The notes: generated from the sequence alone by a model not told the origin. A stretch of 64,000 nucleotides of DNA from Geminocystis herdmanii PCC 6308 (GCF_000332235.1 NZ_CM001775.1:2448230-2512229); one strand, 5' to 3'. Positions 36,748-46,272 are shown, counted from the stretch's first letter. Made by a program: numbers and translations.

Positions 36748-38337
36748 TTAAAGAGGGCGATAAACACGGTAATCGATGTTAGGGAAAATATTATCAATTT
36801 TTTCCACTTTTTCCAACCAACCAGAATCTACTTGCTCTGCCCAAATATCATCATAGAGTTTATTCAGTCTCAATAAATGACTCTTAGTTCGTCTTACCGC
36901 ATAAGGTACCATCGTTCCCGTGCGCATAATAAATGCCCAATCTGACGACTGTGCCAATAACAATTCCCGTGCCGCTTGATTTAATGCCCGTAATTGTAAC
37001 TCGTCTTCTGGTTCTTTGGTTGACAAATGAATCATCTTTTCCGCCGCCTTGTGTAGATGAGGGTAAACCCAAGCGTTAGTATGATTTAACCAATACTCAT
37101 GGAAACCTTTATAACCCCAGCTCGATTGAGAAGGAATCGCCACCTGTTGAGTGGGATGTCCTTTCAAATAATCCGCTAAGTGAATCATATACATGGAATC
37201 TTGATCAAACCACGCTTTACGGAATAAAAAGTCAATAAATTGAGGACCTTCATACCACCAATGACCATATAACTCAGCATCATAGGGAGAAACAATAATC
37301 GGCTCTCGTTGCATCATTCCTGCAAGGTGTTGCACTTGTTGAACACGATTATATAAAAAGTTTCCTGCGTGTTCTGCGGCTTTTTCCCTTGCCCAATAAG
37401 GATCATATAAGGCTTTATCTGATAAACCTGCTTGACGGCTGGTGATTTTATGGTATTTTACCCCAACATTTTTCCGTTGACCATTGGGCATGATATAGGG
37501 TTTAATATAATCATAATCCGCTTCCCAGCCTAAATCTTTGTAAAACTCTCGATATACTGGATCACCCGGATAACCTACTTCCGATGACCAAACTTGTTGA
37601 GATGATTCATGATCACGCCCAAATACTGCTACTCCTGTTTCTGTGAAAATCGGTGCATAAGTACCAAAACGAGGGCGCGGACGAGCGTATAATAAACCAT
37701 GACCATCGGTTAAGAAGTATCTTAACCCAGCATCAGCTAACATTCTTTCTAAACCTTCATAGTAGGCACATTCAGGCAACCAAATACCACGAGGGCGAAT
37801 GCCAAAATTTTCTTCATAACTCTGACAAGCAACCTCAATTTGCGCCCATACGGCTTGAGGATACATTTTCATTAAGGGCAAATAACCATGGGTTGCACCG
37901 CAGGTAATAATTTCAAGGTTGTTGCTATCTTGAAATTTCTTAAATGCTCCAACTAAATCTCCCTTGTATTTTTCCCATACTTGACGAGTTTCACTAAACT
38001 CTTGAGCATAGTATTCAGCTAGGTATTTTATATGGCCATTATGCTCATTAAATTCAATTTCTTTTTCGACTAATTCTTGTAATTTTTCTAAATGTTCGCT
38101 ATATTTTTCTTGTAATAATTTATCTTTGAGCATGGACACTAAAGGAGGTGTCATACTCATCGTTATTTTAAAATCAACTCCATCTCGTTTTAAGCCTTCA
38201 AAAACTTGGAGTAAAGGGATATAAGTTTCGGTGATTGCTTCATACAACCACTCTTCTTCTAAGACATAATCACTTTCGGGATGGCGAACAAAGGGTAAAT
38301 GTGCGTGTAGCACGAGGGCGAGGTAGCCAAGAGCCAT
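36748..38337 (-). CDS. GH57 family 1,4-alpha-glucan branching enzyme
   Basis: Glycoside hydrolase family 57 protein of 529 residues, predicted to form alpha-1,6 branches in glycogen in the cytosol. GH57 motifs: HAHLPFV (start of the (beta/alpha)7 barrel), GATHGYLPL, the nucleophile region GIWLPECAYYEGLE (Glu near residue 193), and the acid region SPYDAELYGHWWYEGPQF (Asp near residue 353). A DUF1957-type C-terminal helical domain (about 430-525) completes the branching-enzyme architecture. This is distinct from the GH13 GlgB also found in cyanobacteria. Confidence 0.88.
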   Translation of the reverse strand: MALGYLALVLHAHLPFVRHPESDYVLEEEWLYEAITETYIPLLQVFEGLKRDGVDFKITMSMTPPLVSMLKDKLLQEKYSEHLEKLQELVEKEIEFNEHNGHIKYLAEYYAQEFSETRQVWEKYKGDLVGAFKKFQDSNNLEIITCGATHGYLPLMKMYPQAVWAQIEVACQSYEENFGIRPRGIWLPECAYYEGLERMLADAGLRYFLTDGHGLLYARPRPRFGTYAPIFTETGVAVFGRDHESSQQVWSSEVGYPGDPVYREFYKDLGWEADYDYIKPYIMPNGQRKNVGVKYHKITSRQAGLSDKALYDPYWAREKAAEHAGNFLYNRVQQVQHLAGMMQREPIIVSPYDAELYGHWWYEGPQFIDFLFRKAWFDQDSMYMIHLADYLKGHPTQQVAIPSQSSWGYKGFHEYWLNHTNAWVYPHLHKAAEKMIHLSTKEPEDELQLRALNQAARELLLAQSSDWAFIMRTGTMVPYAVRRTKSHLLRLNKLYDDIWAEQVDSGWLEKVEKIDNIFPNIDYRVYRPL

Positions 38338-38479
38338 AATATGTCAATAACTATTTGCTAGTTTTTACAGGTGAGCAGATTATTTAATAATAAATACTAT
38401 CTGTCATTAGAATTTTAAGCTAAAATGAGCGATGTTTTGCATTTTTACCTCAGTTCAATCTAAAATTTATTGCTAAAGA

Positions 38480-38527
38480 TGAGGTGTTAGGTATTAGGTG
38501 TTAGGTATTAGGTGTTAGGTATTAGGT
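38480..38527 (+). repeat. Heptameric tandem repeat (TTAGGTR)n
   Basis: About six to seven 7-bp units alternating GTTAGGT and ATTAGGT. Confidence 0.8.
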
Positions 38528-38534
38528 AAAAAAT

Positions 38535-38627
38535 TAGACTTCTTGCAAAAGTCGAGTAATGAGTAATAAGTTAAGAAATTTATGTTTTCCACCCTAAAAT
38601 AGATTCTACTTTTTATTTTGCACTCGT
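38535..38627 (-). repeat. ~93-bp TAGAC...GTCTA MITE, copy 2
   Basis: The + strand begins TAGACTTCTTGCAAAAGTCG. Its reverse complement aligns with 10119-10213. The inner part AATCTATT...GAAAACATA...TTATTACTCATTACTC is shared. Confidence 0.6.
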
Positions 38628-38937
38628 TTCTATGGATCAAAAATTATTAATAATTGATTTCCCTCTCGATTAATTTAATTAAATAATGGAACAAAAGTTG
38701 AAAAATTAACCTAAAATCTAAAACCTAAAACTTACCTAGATCAAATATTCTTGCATCAAACTCAGATAATTTTTGATTCAATTTCAGGGTAATAGGATAT
38801 GATCCCCTTTAGTCATTCAAAATTTTCGATCGCCAAAGGCGGCGCTGTGCGATCGAACCTAAATCCAGTATTATATTTTTAACTATAAAAACTATATTTT
38901 ATAATCACTATTAAAAGTAATCATTTTCTATATACAA

Positions 38938-40356
38938 ATGTCTTATCTAAAAAGTTTTCCGTTACTTCTGAGTACGTTATGTTTAAACATAGGCTATATA
39001 AACCCGATCTTGGCTCAATCGGTGGATGCTAATCTCGATCGATTTAACCCCAACGCCAACCCTTTACAGTTTCCCACCAAGCCCAAAGAGGTAGAAATTG
39101 ATCAACAACAATCCATCAGCTTAGAGGAAGCCATCGAAATTGCGCTTAAAAATAACAAAGATTTACAAGCCGCCAGAATTGAACTACAAAAAGCCGAAGA
39201 CGGTTTAAGGGCTTCCCAAGGGGCAGAATTACCTACGGTGGACGGAAATTTGGAGTTTAACCAACGGGGGCAAGATACAAGCCCCCAAGGAGGGGATGTT
39301 TTTCGTCATCAAAGCCAATTTCTAGGGGGTTTGGAGGTAGGTTATGACTTGTATAGCGGTGGTCGTCGTAGTGCCTCGATCGAGCGTTCCCGTAGAGAAA
39401 TCTATTTTAATAAACTAGATGTAGAGCGTATCTCCGAAGAAACCCGTTTCAATGTAACTAACTCTTACTATGAGTTACAAAATAGAGATGCTCAAGTCGC
39501 CATTGCCCAAGCTGCGATCGAAGACTTTTCCCAAACCCTCAGAGATGCGCAATTATTAGAACAAGCGGGGTTAGGCACAAGATTTGACGTTTTACAAGCC
39601 GAAGTGGATTTAGCCAACGCCAATCAGGCTTTAACTGTGGCTATCTCCAATCAAAGAAACGCTAGACGCACCCTAGCAGAAGTATTAAGTGTTGGGCAAA
39701 ATGTCGAGTTAACCGCCGCCGATGAAATTACCGAAAAAGGAATATGGCAATATACCCTAGAAGATAGTATTGTTATGGCTTTTAAGAATAGAGCCGAATT
39801 ACAACAATTATTAGTCAGAAGGGAAATCAACGAACAGAATCGAGAAATTGCCTTATCGGAAACTCGCCCTCAAGTGGGCTTATTTGCCGGTTATAATTTT
39901 ACTGGCACAGCTGCGGATACCTTAAACAATACAGGCTTTGCTAATGGTTATAACCTTGGTGCGAGACTCCGTTGGCGATTTTATGATGGTGGCACAGCTA
40001 GGGCAAGGGGAGATCAAGAAACCCGTAATATGGAGATTGATGAAACTAATTTTGCCAATCAACGGAATAAAATTAGGCTACAAGTAGAAACTGCTTACAA
40101 TACCATGATTGCCAATAAAGAAAATATTGGTAGTACCGAAAAAGCCGTAGTTACCGCCACAGAAAGTCTCCGTTTAGCAAGATTAAGATTTCAAGCGGGG
40201 GTTGGTACACAAACCGATGTTATCAACGCTCAAAGAAGTTTAACGGAAGCTAGGGGTAACTTTTTACAAGCTATTATCGGTTATAACCAATCTTTAAACG
40301 AATTACAAAGAGCCGTTAGTAATTTACCCGACGGTAACTTATTTGAACTAAGATAA
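38938..40356 (+). CDS. TolC-family outer-membrane efflux protein
   Basis: A 472-residue TolC-like channel with an N-terminal signal peptide (FPLLLSTLCLNIGYINPILAQ, cleavage after LAQ near residue 27). Two internally repeated OEP domains follow: first LEEAIEIALKNNKDLQAARIELQKAEDGL, second VMAFKNRAELQQLLVRREI, each with long helices and beta strands such as GLEVGYDLYSGG and LRWRFYDGGTARARG. It would form the outer-membrane duct for drug export or type I secretion (TolC/HgdD-like). The inner-membrane and adaptor partners are not nearby. Confidence 0.88.
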   Translation: MSYLKSFPLLLSTLCLNIGYINPILAQSVDANLDRFNPNANPLQFPTKPKEVEIDQQQSISLEEAIEIALKNNKDLQAARIELQKAEDGLRASQGAELPTVDGNLEFNQRGQDTSPQGGDVFRHQSQFLGGLEVGYDLYSGGRRSASIERSRREIYFNKLDVERISEETRFNVTNSYYELQNRDAQVAIAQAAIEDFSQTLRDAQLLEQAGLGTRFDVLQAEVDLANANQALTVAISNQRNARRTLAEVLSVGQNVELTAADEITEKGIWQYTLEDSIVMAFKNRAELQQLLVRREINEQNREIALSETRPQVGLFAGYNFTGTAADTLNNTGFANGYNLGARLRWRFYDGGTARARGDQETRNMEIDETNFANQRNKIRLQVETAYNTMIANKENIGSTEKAVVTATESLRLARLRFQAGVGTQTDVINAQRSLTEARGNFLQAIIGYNQSLNELQRAVSNLPDGNLFELR

Positions 40357-40522
40357 TTTTCTTTGATAATCTCCAGACAACTTGTTTTTGTATTAACTTT
40401 TAAACAATGTATTTATTGTGATATTATGTTGTTAAACTTTCAAGTTGTCTTTTTACGATGAGGTTTAAAGAATTAGCCATGATTCAAGTCTCGAAAATCC
40501 CTTTACCTTTAGGAATTAAAAT

Positions 40523-40828
40523 TTATCCGAAGGACGGCGCTAAAAATTTAACTATTAACGTAATTGTTGCGATTAATAATCCACTAACTACACTAATCAA
40601 AATACCTCTATTTGTAAACTCAAGATTATCTAACCTTTTGCTAAAACCCTCTTGATTACCCTTAATTGAGGCTATTTCTACTCTCATATCGTTTAACTTA
40701 TTATCTACTTGCTCAAAACGAGAGTCTATTTTTTCATTAACTAGCTCGAATTTTCGATCGACTTGCTCAAATTTCGAGTTAATTAAATCCTTTAACTCTC
40801 TTAAATCGTTATCTGTTACTGTACTCAT
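40523..40828 (-). CDS. Coiled-coil protein with C-terminal membrane helix, family member 1
   Basis: A 101-residue protein starting MSTVTDNDLRELKDLINSKF, then heptad coiled coil (FEQVDRKFELVNEKIDSRFE ... ASIKGNQEGFSKRLDNLE) and a final hydrophobic helix (GILISVVSGLLIATITLIVKF). Clearly paralogous to 41045-41299, 49172-49459 and 54243-54509. Probably tail-anchored; function unknown. The leader has an AGGAGTAA/TTACTCCT hairpin (40864-40886) and an AGAGGATTTTACC ribosome-binding region shared with two paralogues. Confidence 0.75.
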   Translation of the reverse strand: MSTVTDNDLRELKDLINSKFEQVDRKFELVNEKIDSRFEQVDNKLNDMRVEIASIKGNQEGFSKRLDNLEFTNRGILISVVSGLLIATITLIVKFLAPSFG

Positions 40829-40863
40829 GGTAAAATCCTCTTAGTTATGAATGTATTTTGATT

Positions 40864-40886
40864 AGGAGTAATTGGCTGTTACTCCT
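40864..40886 (-). promoter_or_regulatory. Conserved leader hairpin of coiled-coil gene 1
   Basis: AGGAGTAA and TTACTCCT form an 8-bp stem with a 7-nt loop about 35-60 nt upstream of the ATG. The same hairpin, with the rest of the leader, occurs at 41332-41354, and a covarying form at 54541-54562. Confidence 0.6.
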
Positions 40887-41044
40887 AAACTTTATTTTAG
40901 TTCACTCTAAGTAGAATAATTTATAAGCCTTAACCCTTGCCTCAAATATCTTCAATTTAGTACCTACTAACTCATTTTTAATAGCGTACCTGAAACTTTA
41001 TTAATAATGAGGCTATATTTCAGCCTCTTAAGTTTGATTAAATG

Positions 41045-41299
41045 TTAAGGGTAAAATACAAATTTACCGACAAACGTTAATAACCCAGTGACTAAAACTC
41101 CGATAATCCCAAATACTCCGAGGGTAACAGTATTTAATCGAGTCTCGACACTATCTAATCTTTTATTAATCCCATTTACATCACTTTTGAGGGTAGCTAT
41201 ATCAACTTTAATCGTTGTTAACTCCTCAAATACCCTCTCAAATTTCGAGTTAATTAAATCTTTTAACTCTCTTAACTCATTATCTGTTACTGTACTCAT
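41045..41299 (-). CDS. Coiled-coil protein with C-terminal membrane helix, family member 2
   Basis: An 84-residue paralogue of 40523-40828: identical opening pattern MSTVTDNELRELKDLINSKFE, a short coiled coil (KVDIATLKSDVNGINKRLDSVETRLN) and a hydrophobic end (LGVFGIIGVLVTGLLTFVG). It lies 215 bp upstream of member 1 in the same direction, so the two are a tandem duplication with their own leaders. Confidence 0.75.
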   Translation of the reverse strand: MSTVTDNELRELKDLINSKFERVFEELTTIKVDIATLKSDVNGINKRLDSVETRLNTVTLGVFGIIGVLVTGLLTFVGKFVFYP

Positions 41300-41331
41300 G
41301 GTAAAATCCTCTTAGTTTTAAGTCATTGCTT

Positions 41332-41354
41332 AGGAGTAATTACCCGTTACTCCT
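41332..41354 (-). promoter_or_regulatory. Conserved leader hairpin of coiled-coil gene 2
   Basis: AGGAGTAA/TTACTCCT stem with loop TTACCCG. It is followed on the minus strand by the same AAGAGGATTTTACC leader end as gene 1. Confidence 0.6.
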
Positions 41355-41374
41355 AAACCTCATTTTAGTTTACT

Positions 41375-42130
41375 TTAAGCTAATTGAAACAGTGCATCCC
41401 AGTCGATCGAGATTGAGGTATCATCATTTTCAGGTTGAGAAATCAAATCAAAGGCTTTATTTTTGGCAAAAGGATTGTTTAAGGCTTGAATTACCATATT
41501 TGCCACATCTCCCCTAGGGATAGAAGTAGGAATGCCGTTGGGAGGAGAGGCTAAAAATTCATCGTCTTTGCCTACCAATAACTCCCGTTTACCGTCTGGT
41601 TTATCCAGTAACCCTCCTGCCCGAATAATGGTGTAATTTATGGCAGAATCCATTAAATATTGTTCAGCTTTTCTTTTCCAGATTAAAATATTGCCGTTGC
41701 CAAGACGATTTAAAGGGTGATTTTCGTTTGTACCCCCCATTGAGCCGACAAGGATAATATGTTTAATTCCAGCTTTTTTAGCACTATCTATCTGGTTTTT
41801 TTGCCCTAACCAATCGACTTGTTCGGGTTTTCCGTTAGTTTCAAAATCAAACTCAGGGGGTTTTCCTTCCGAGGGAGGAGTAATCATTTTTGGCACGGCA
41901 CTCGTTAAAATAATTAACTTTTCGCATCCTTCCAGTGCGATCGAAACATCCTCCAGTGATAGAATATCCCCGAAGATAAAATTATCAGTATTGCCAAAAA
42001 TTTCTTGAGCCTTACGGCTCGATCGAGCAAAGGGTACAACTTGCCAACCATAATCATTAGATTGTAGCTTTTTCACCACCAAAGAACCAGTCCTACCCGT
42101 TGCGCCTGTTACTAAAACTTTTTTTGTCAT
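41375..42130 (-). CDS. Atypical SDR, NAD(P)-binding (NmrA/SDR_a5-like)
   Basis: A 251-residue single-domain Rossmann protein. The N-terminal nucleotide motif VTGATGRTGSLVVKKL (GATGRTG) is the GxxGxxG form of atypical SDRs; DILSLEDVSIALEGCEKLIIL and IKHIILVGSMGGTNENHPLN follow. The classical YxxxK catalytic pair is not evident. Relatives in cyanobacteria and plants bind thylakoid or complex I proteins or act as NAD(P)-dependent oxidoreductases. Substrate unknown. Confidence 0.8.
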   Translation of the reverse strand: MTKKVLVTGATGRTGSLVVKKLQSNDYGWQVVPFARSSRKAQEIFGNTDNFIFGDILSLEDVSIALEGCEKLIILTSAVPKMITPPSEGKPPEFDFETNGKPEQVDWLGQKNQIDSAKKAGIKHIILVGSMGGTNENHPLNRLGNGNILIWKRKAEQYLMDSAINYTIIRAGGLLDKPDGKRELLVGKDDEFLASPPNGIPTSIPRGDVANMVIQALNNPFAKNKAFDLISQPENDDTSISIDWDALFQLA

Positions 42131-42217
42131 ATTTACAAATTGAACCTAAAATTGAGAATGCCAAAATATTATCTTATTATAGAACTTACCTACCAATAAC
42201 GAGATTCCTGTCTTTAC

Positions 42218-42332
42218 TCCTTACTTCTTACTCCTTACTTCCTACTTCTTACTTCTTACTCCTTACTTCTTACTTCTTACTTCTTACTTCTTACTCCTTA
42301 CTCCTTACTCCTTACTCCTTACCCTTTACTCC
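42218..42332 (+). repeat. Heptameric tandem repeat (TTACTYC/CTTACTC)n
   Basis: About 16 units of 7 bp (TTACTTC, TTACTCC and variants) directly upstream of the GT2 gene. In one frame it is open and would extend the GT2 protein with a Ser/Tyr/Leu repeat, which I regard as non-coding. Confidence 0.85.
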
Positions 42333-42339
42333 TAATTTT

Positions 42340-43281
42340 ATGGATTTATCTCTCGTTATCCCCATTTATAATGAAGCCGAAAATATACCCCTGCTTATCT
42401 CTGCTATTACTAATAGTTTAAAAGATACAAATTTTACTTATGAAATTATTTGTGTTGACGATGGTTCGATCGATGGTTCGATCGAAGTATTAAGAAGTGT
42501 TGCTAAAATCCATAGTCATGTCAAAGCCATTATCTTAAGACGTAATTATGGACAAACTCCCGCTATGGCAGCAGGTTTTGAAAAAGCCACAGGAAAAATA
42601 ATTATCACCCTTGACGGCGATTTACAAAATGATCCTGCGGATATACCCTTATTAGTAGCGAAATTAGAGGAAGGCTATGATTTAGTTAGCGGTTGGCGCA
42701 AAAACCGTCAAGACGACACCTTAACTCGTCTTTTACCATCAAAAATTGCTAATTGGATCATCAGTAAAATAACAGGGGTAAAATTAAACGATTATGGATG
42801 CTCCCTTAAAGCATACCGTAGCGAATTGATCGCTGATCTTAATTTATACGGTGAATTACACCGTTTTTTACCTGCTTTAGCCTATATTGAAGGAGCAAAA
42901 ATCACAGAAATTCCTGTTAATCATCATGCAAGGCGTTTTGGTAAAAGTAAATACGGTTTAGGTAGAACTTTTCGAGTAATAATGGATTTACTAACAGTTT
43001 TTTTTATCAAAAAATTTCTTACTCGCCCGATGCACGTCTTTGGCTTTTTCGGGCTATTTTCTTTGATATTAGGTGTTATGATTGGTAGTTATCTTACTTT
43101 TATCAAACTAGGATTAGGTAAAAGTATCGCCGATCGACCTTTATTGATATTATGTGTATTATTAATCTTAACAGGAGTGCAATTATTTTGCTTTGGTTTG
43201 CTAGGAGAATTATTAATGCGTACCTATCACGAATCTCAACAACGCCCTATCTACAGAATCAGAGAAATAGTAAATAATTAG
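42340..43281 (+). CDS. GT2-family glycosyltransferase, DPM1/GtrB-like
   Basis: A 313-residue membrane glycosyltransferase. The catalytic part has LVIPIYNEAENI, CVDDGSIDGSIEVL, LDGDLQNDPADIP (DxD metal site) and SGWRKNRQDDTLTRLLPS; two C-terminal helices (about 230-250 and 265-290) anchor it in the membrane, as in GtrB/YfdH proteins that load sugar onto undecaprenyl phosphate. Start chosen at ATG 42340, since upstream is a heptamer array. The stop TAG coincides with the first bases of a MITE. Confidence 0.88.
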   Translation: MDLSLVIPIYNEAENIPLLISAITNSLKDTNFTYEIICVDDGSIDGSIEVLRSVAKIHSHVKAIILRRNYGQTPAMAAGFEKATGKIIITLDGDLQNDPADIPLLVAKLEEGYDLVSGWRKNRQDDTLTRLLPSKIANWIISKITGVKLNDYGCSLKAYRSELIADLNLYGELHRFLPALAYIEGAKITEIPVNHHARRFGKSKYGLGRTFRVIMDLLTVFFIKKFLTRPMHVFGFFGLFSLILGVMIGSYLTFIKLGLGKSIADRPLLILCVLLILTGVQLFCFGLLGELLMRTYHESQQRPIYRIREIVNN

Positions 43282-43532
43282 GGGTTGATGAAAAAGTATT
43301 TTGATGAGGGGAAGTGTTAGGTTTTAGGTGTTAGGTTTTAGGTTAAAGAATGAAAAATCAAGGTTTTGAGGCTTTGCATAATATAAAAAAATATAGAGAT
43401 ATTATTAAAAATAAGGTCAAAAGTGTCGAATTTTTGAATAAAAATCCTTAAAACTGCGCACTTTTTTCTTAATGTATTATGCCTAAACCCTTGATTCTAA
43501 TAGCTTTTTGAGTTATTCAGCAAACCCTATAT
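43279..43532 (+). mobile_element. ~255-bp TA-flanked MITE (TAGGGTTTGCTGA family), copy 2
   Basis: Starts TAGGGGTTGATGAAAAAGTA and ends TTATTCAGCAAACCCTATA. It aligns with 36169-36434; the internal short tandem repeat differs (TTAGGTTTTAGG type). The first TAG is the GT2 stop codon. A further 136 bp to cofH contain nothing recognised. Confidence 0.7.
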
Positions 43533-43668
43533 ACAGAAAGATTGTAATAAAATTTGAAGAAAATAAGGTTAAAACTTCAGCATACTTGTATTCTTAAATT
43601 AAAATTTATTTCAACGAGAGTTATTGATTGACTCTCATTTTCCATTCTTCATTCTCCATTAATTATTT

Positions 43669-44760
43669 ATGTCAAATTCTATCGCTGATACCCTTTATTT
43701 ACTTAAATCTACTGCGGATGAAGATATATCCTATCTGAAGACAAAAGCCGATCGAACTAGACAACAACAAAAAGGCGACACAGTAACTTATGTAATTAAT
43801 CGCAATATCAACTTTACCAATATTTGTGAGCAACATTGTAGTTTTTGTGCCTTTAGACGAGATGCCCAAGAAGAAGGCTCATTTTGGCTTAATTTAGAAG
43901 ATATTTTAGCAAAATGTCAGGGTGCGATCGAAAAAAATGCCACAGAAATTTGTATGCAAGGAGGATTAAATGTTGAAGCAAAAATCAACGGTAGTAGTTT
44001 GCAATACTATCTCCAATTAGTCACAGGAATTAAAAATAACTTTCCTCAGTTACATCTACACGCTTTTTCACCCCAAGAAGTGCAATTTATCGCCAGAGAA
44101 GATAATTTAACCTATAGTGATGTCATTTTAGCCTTAAAAGATCACGGAGTCGGTTCAATGCCCGGCACTGCTGCGGAAGTTTTAGATGATAACGTCAGAA
44201 AAATTATTTGCCCTGAAAAACTCAACTCCGATACTTGGTTAGAGATTGTTTCCACCGCCCATCGTTTAGGAATGCCCACCACTAGCACCATGTTATGTGG
44301 ACATATCGAAACTCCAGAACAACAGTTGTCACATTTAAGTAAAATTCGATCGATCCAAGAAAAAGCCTTAGAAAAAAACTATCCAGCAAGGATAACAGAA
44401 TTTATTTTACTCCCTTTCGTGGGAGAACAAGCACCAGCACCCCTAAGAAATCGTGTAGGCAGAAATCAACCCGATTTACAAGCTACCCTAAAATTAACCG
44501 CCGTTGCCCGTTTATTTTTAGGGGATGTAATACCCAATCATCAACCAAGTTGGGTAAAGTTAGGCTTAGATGGTGCATTAGATGCTTTGCAATGGGGTTG
44601 TAATGATATTGGCGGTACTCTGATGGAAGAACATATTACCACTATGGCAGGGGCGAAAGGAGGTACTTGTTTAGAGGAGGATACCATACAAAATGCCATC
44701 AGTTCGATCGATCGTCCTTATCGTCAACGAGATACTTTGTATCAAGTTCAGAGTGAATGA
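43669..44760 (+). CDS. cofH: 7,8-didemethyl-8-hydroxy-5-deazariboflavin (FO) synthase subunit CofH
   Basis: Radical SAM enzyme that, with CofG, makes the deazaflavin FO; in cyanobacteria FO serves as a photolyase antenna. The 363-residue sequence has the 4Fe-4S/AdoMet motif CEQHCSFC (C-x3-C-x2-C, residues about 53-60), followed by [29 protein letters not shown] and [15 protein letters not shown], all CofH features. The partner cofG is not adjacent. Start is ATG 43669. Confidence 0.92.
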   Translation: MSNSIADTLYLLKSTADEDISYLKTKADRTRQQQKGDTVTYVINRNINFTNICEQHCSFCAFRRDAQEEGSFWLNLEDILAKCQGAIEKNATEICMQGGLNVEAKINGSSLQYYLQLVTGIKNNFPQLHLHAFSPQEVQFIAREDNLTYSDVILALKDHGVGSMPGTAAEVLDDNVRKIICPEKLNSDTWLEIVSTAHRLGMPTTSTMLCGHIETPEQQLSHLSKIRSIQEKALEKNYPARITEFILLPFVGEQAPAPLRNRVGRNQPDLQATLKLTAVARLFLGDVIPNHQPSWVKLGLDGALDALQWGCNDIGGTLMEEHITTMAGAKGGTCLEEDTIQNAISSIDRPYRQRDTLYQVQSE

Positions 44761-44881
44761 GTCATTTTTACCTCAGTAAACCATAAAATTGTCGGTTAGG
44801 GTAAGGAAAAGAAAGGGGAAGAAAATTTCATAAAAAAGTAATAATTGTTAATCAATATAATCAAACTTTAGAAAAAGTCTT

Positions 44882-45106
44882 ATGAAAAAACTGAATTTAC
44901 CAGTAATTATTGAAAAAGATGAAGAAGGTTATTTCGCCTACTGCCCTTCACTTCAAGGTTGTTATACTCAAGGGGATTCTTATGAAGAAATTATCGACAA
45001 TATCAAAGATGCTATTTTACTACATCTTGAAGATCGTATTGCTAATGGAGAGGAATTACCCAATATTGGACAAATAAGTTTAACTTCTGTGGAGGTAGTC
45101 GCTTGA
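44882..45106 (+). CDS. hicB: HicB-family antitoxin
   Basis: A 74-residue HicB fold (LPVIIEKDEEGYFAYCPSLQGCYTQGDSYEEIIDNIKDAILLHLEDRI). It precedes and overlaps the hicA gene by 4 bp, giving a typical antitoxin-first operon. HicB binds HicA and represses the shared promoter. Confidence 0.88.
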   Translation: MKKLNLPVIIEKDEEGYFAYCPSLQGCYTQGDSYEEIIDNIKDAILLHLEDRIANGEELPNIGQISLTSVEVVA

Positions 45107-45330
45107 GTAATCGTTTTCCTAGAGTTACCGCTAACGATGTTATTCGGGTAATAGAAAAAATAGGATTTATTTTAGTAAGACAGAGTGGGAGTCATAAAAT
45201 TTATAAAAATTCTGAAGGAAAAAGGGTGACAATTCCTTATCACGCCACAGAAATTTTGAAAGTTAAAACTTTAAAAAGTATCTTAAATGATGCTAATTTA
45301 AAAGTTGATGAGTTTACTAATTTACTATAA
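45103..45330 (+). CDS. hicA: HicA-family mRNA interferase toxin
   Basis: A 75-residue dsRBD-like toxin with the catalytic-histidine segment RQSGSHKIYKNSEGKRVTIPYHA. The start is TTG 45103, overlapping the last codons of hicB (GCTTGA), so translation is probably coupled. Confidence 0.88.
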   Translation: MSNRFPRVTANDVIRVIEKIGFILVRQSGSHKIYKNSEGKRVTIPYHATEILKVKTLKSILNDANLKVDEFTNLL

Positions 45331-45339
45331 ATTTTTCAT

Positions 45340-45486
45340 TTATTTTTTATATTTTTGACGATATTTTTTGATTGCTGTTGTTAATTTTCCTTGTAATTGA
45401 GGAGGATTTTCTATGACAGATAACAATAAATCTTGATCTTGATTTGATAATACTAATTTCTCATAATTATTCTTACTTTGAATCAT
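45340..45486 (-). pseudogene. Truncated DUF1778/TacA-like antitoxin
   Basis: A 48-residue frame MIQSKNNYEKLVLSNQDQD ... SVIENPPQLQGKLTTAIKKY. The L-S-x-x-D...L...IENPP...KL..A...Y pattern resembles the C-terminal half of DUF1778 (TacA) antitoxins; the N-terminal DNA-binding ribbon-helix-helix is missing and no GNAT toxin is adjacent. It lies 3' to 3' against hicA. Confidence 0.5.
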
Positions 45487-45815
45487 AATCTGTATATGGA
45501 TATTCAGCTTAATTTTAGTTTACCTTAATTATTCGTACAATGTCCACACATTTTTTTGCTCAAGCAAAGTTATATTACAAAATATTACTTGCTAACAAGA
45601 TTTTATACTTATCAAAGATATTGAACAGTTAAAGTTGTTTTAACTATATCATGAAATTTATCTTTTGCCGCCATTTAAAATTTTTTGTTAAGATGATTAA
45701 ATTATATCTCTCAATTCTGAGAAGTTCGGTTTTACTCAACTACAGTTTCCAATAAAATTGCTACATTATAGATATTAGATTAATTGTTGTAAATAAACAT
45801 TAAGGGAGAAAAGCA
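45487..45815. other. Intergenic region, no gene seen
   Basis: 329 bp upstream of the DUF760 gene. AT-rich, with a GGGAG ribosome-binding site (45804-45808) before the gene; no other feature recognised. Confidence 0.5.
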
Positions 45816-46160
45816 GTGAATAATAGAACAAATCAAAATAGTAGATTTTTTAACCAACCTGACGAGGATAATAATTTTTTAGAGTATTTACAGTCACTAA
45901 CTCCTGAAACCATAAGTCAACTTTCTAAACCTCAATCTCAAGAGGTGTTTCAGGTGATGGAGAGAAATATAATGGGAATGCTTGGTAGTTTGCCCTCAGA
46001 ACATTTTGGAGTTATGGTTAGTACCAATCGGGAAAATCTAGGGCGTTTATTAGCTTCAGCTATGATGAGTGGTTATTTTCTCAGAAACGCAGAACAAAGA
46101 ATGGATTTTGAAAAGGCTTTATTCAGTGTTGATCATGATGAAAATCCCGATCGAACTTAA
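45816..46160 (+). CDS. DUF760 family protein
   Basis: A 114-residue soluble helical protein with FLEYLQSLTPETISQLSKPQS, MERNIMGMLGSLPSEHFGVMV and NLGRLLASAMMSGYFLRNAEQRM, the DUF760 signature found in cyanobacteria and chloroplasts. An ATG-starting gene would lack this N-terminus; translation begins at GTG 45816 after a good GGGAG site. In plants, related proteins are proposed to affect thylakoid protein turnover; the role here is unknown. Confidence 0.8.
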   Translation: MNNRTNQNSRFFNQPDEDNNFLEYLQSLTPETISQLSKPQSQEVFQVMERNIMGMLGSLPSEHFGVMVSTNRENLGRLLASAMMSGYFLRNAEQRMDFEKALFSVDHDENPDRT

Positions 46161-46272
46161 GGTTAAGAACGATCGGGACGAAGTAATAAGTAATAAGTAA
46201 TAAGTAACTTTATTCTCTATTATTTATGGTTATTTGTCAAGATTAGATTTTTATTTTTGTGAGATTTTGTTA

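Larger units (their letters stand above)
38338..38937. other. Intergenic region with heptamer array and MITE
   Basis: 600 bp without a gene between divergent genes. It contains a 7-bp array (38480-38527), the ~93-bp MITE copy (38535-38627) and a palindromic GCGATCG...CGATCGC-rich patch at 38828-38856. Confidence 0.6.

Noticed and set aside
38828-38856. Replication-origin-like or regulatory CGATCG-rich palindrome
   Set aside because: Only one GCGATCG patch, consistent with the general abundance of HIP1-like words in this genome; no DnaA-box cluster.
40458-40655. Plus-strand frame of 65 residues
   Set aside because: Runs antisense over the coiled-coil gene 40523-40828, which has clear paralogues; shadow frame.
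42100-42339. N-terminal extension of the GT2 protein made of Ser/Tyr/Leu repeats
   Set aside because: It is the translation of a 7-bp tandem array; the conserved GT2 start LVIPIYN follows ATG 42340 directly.
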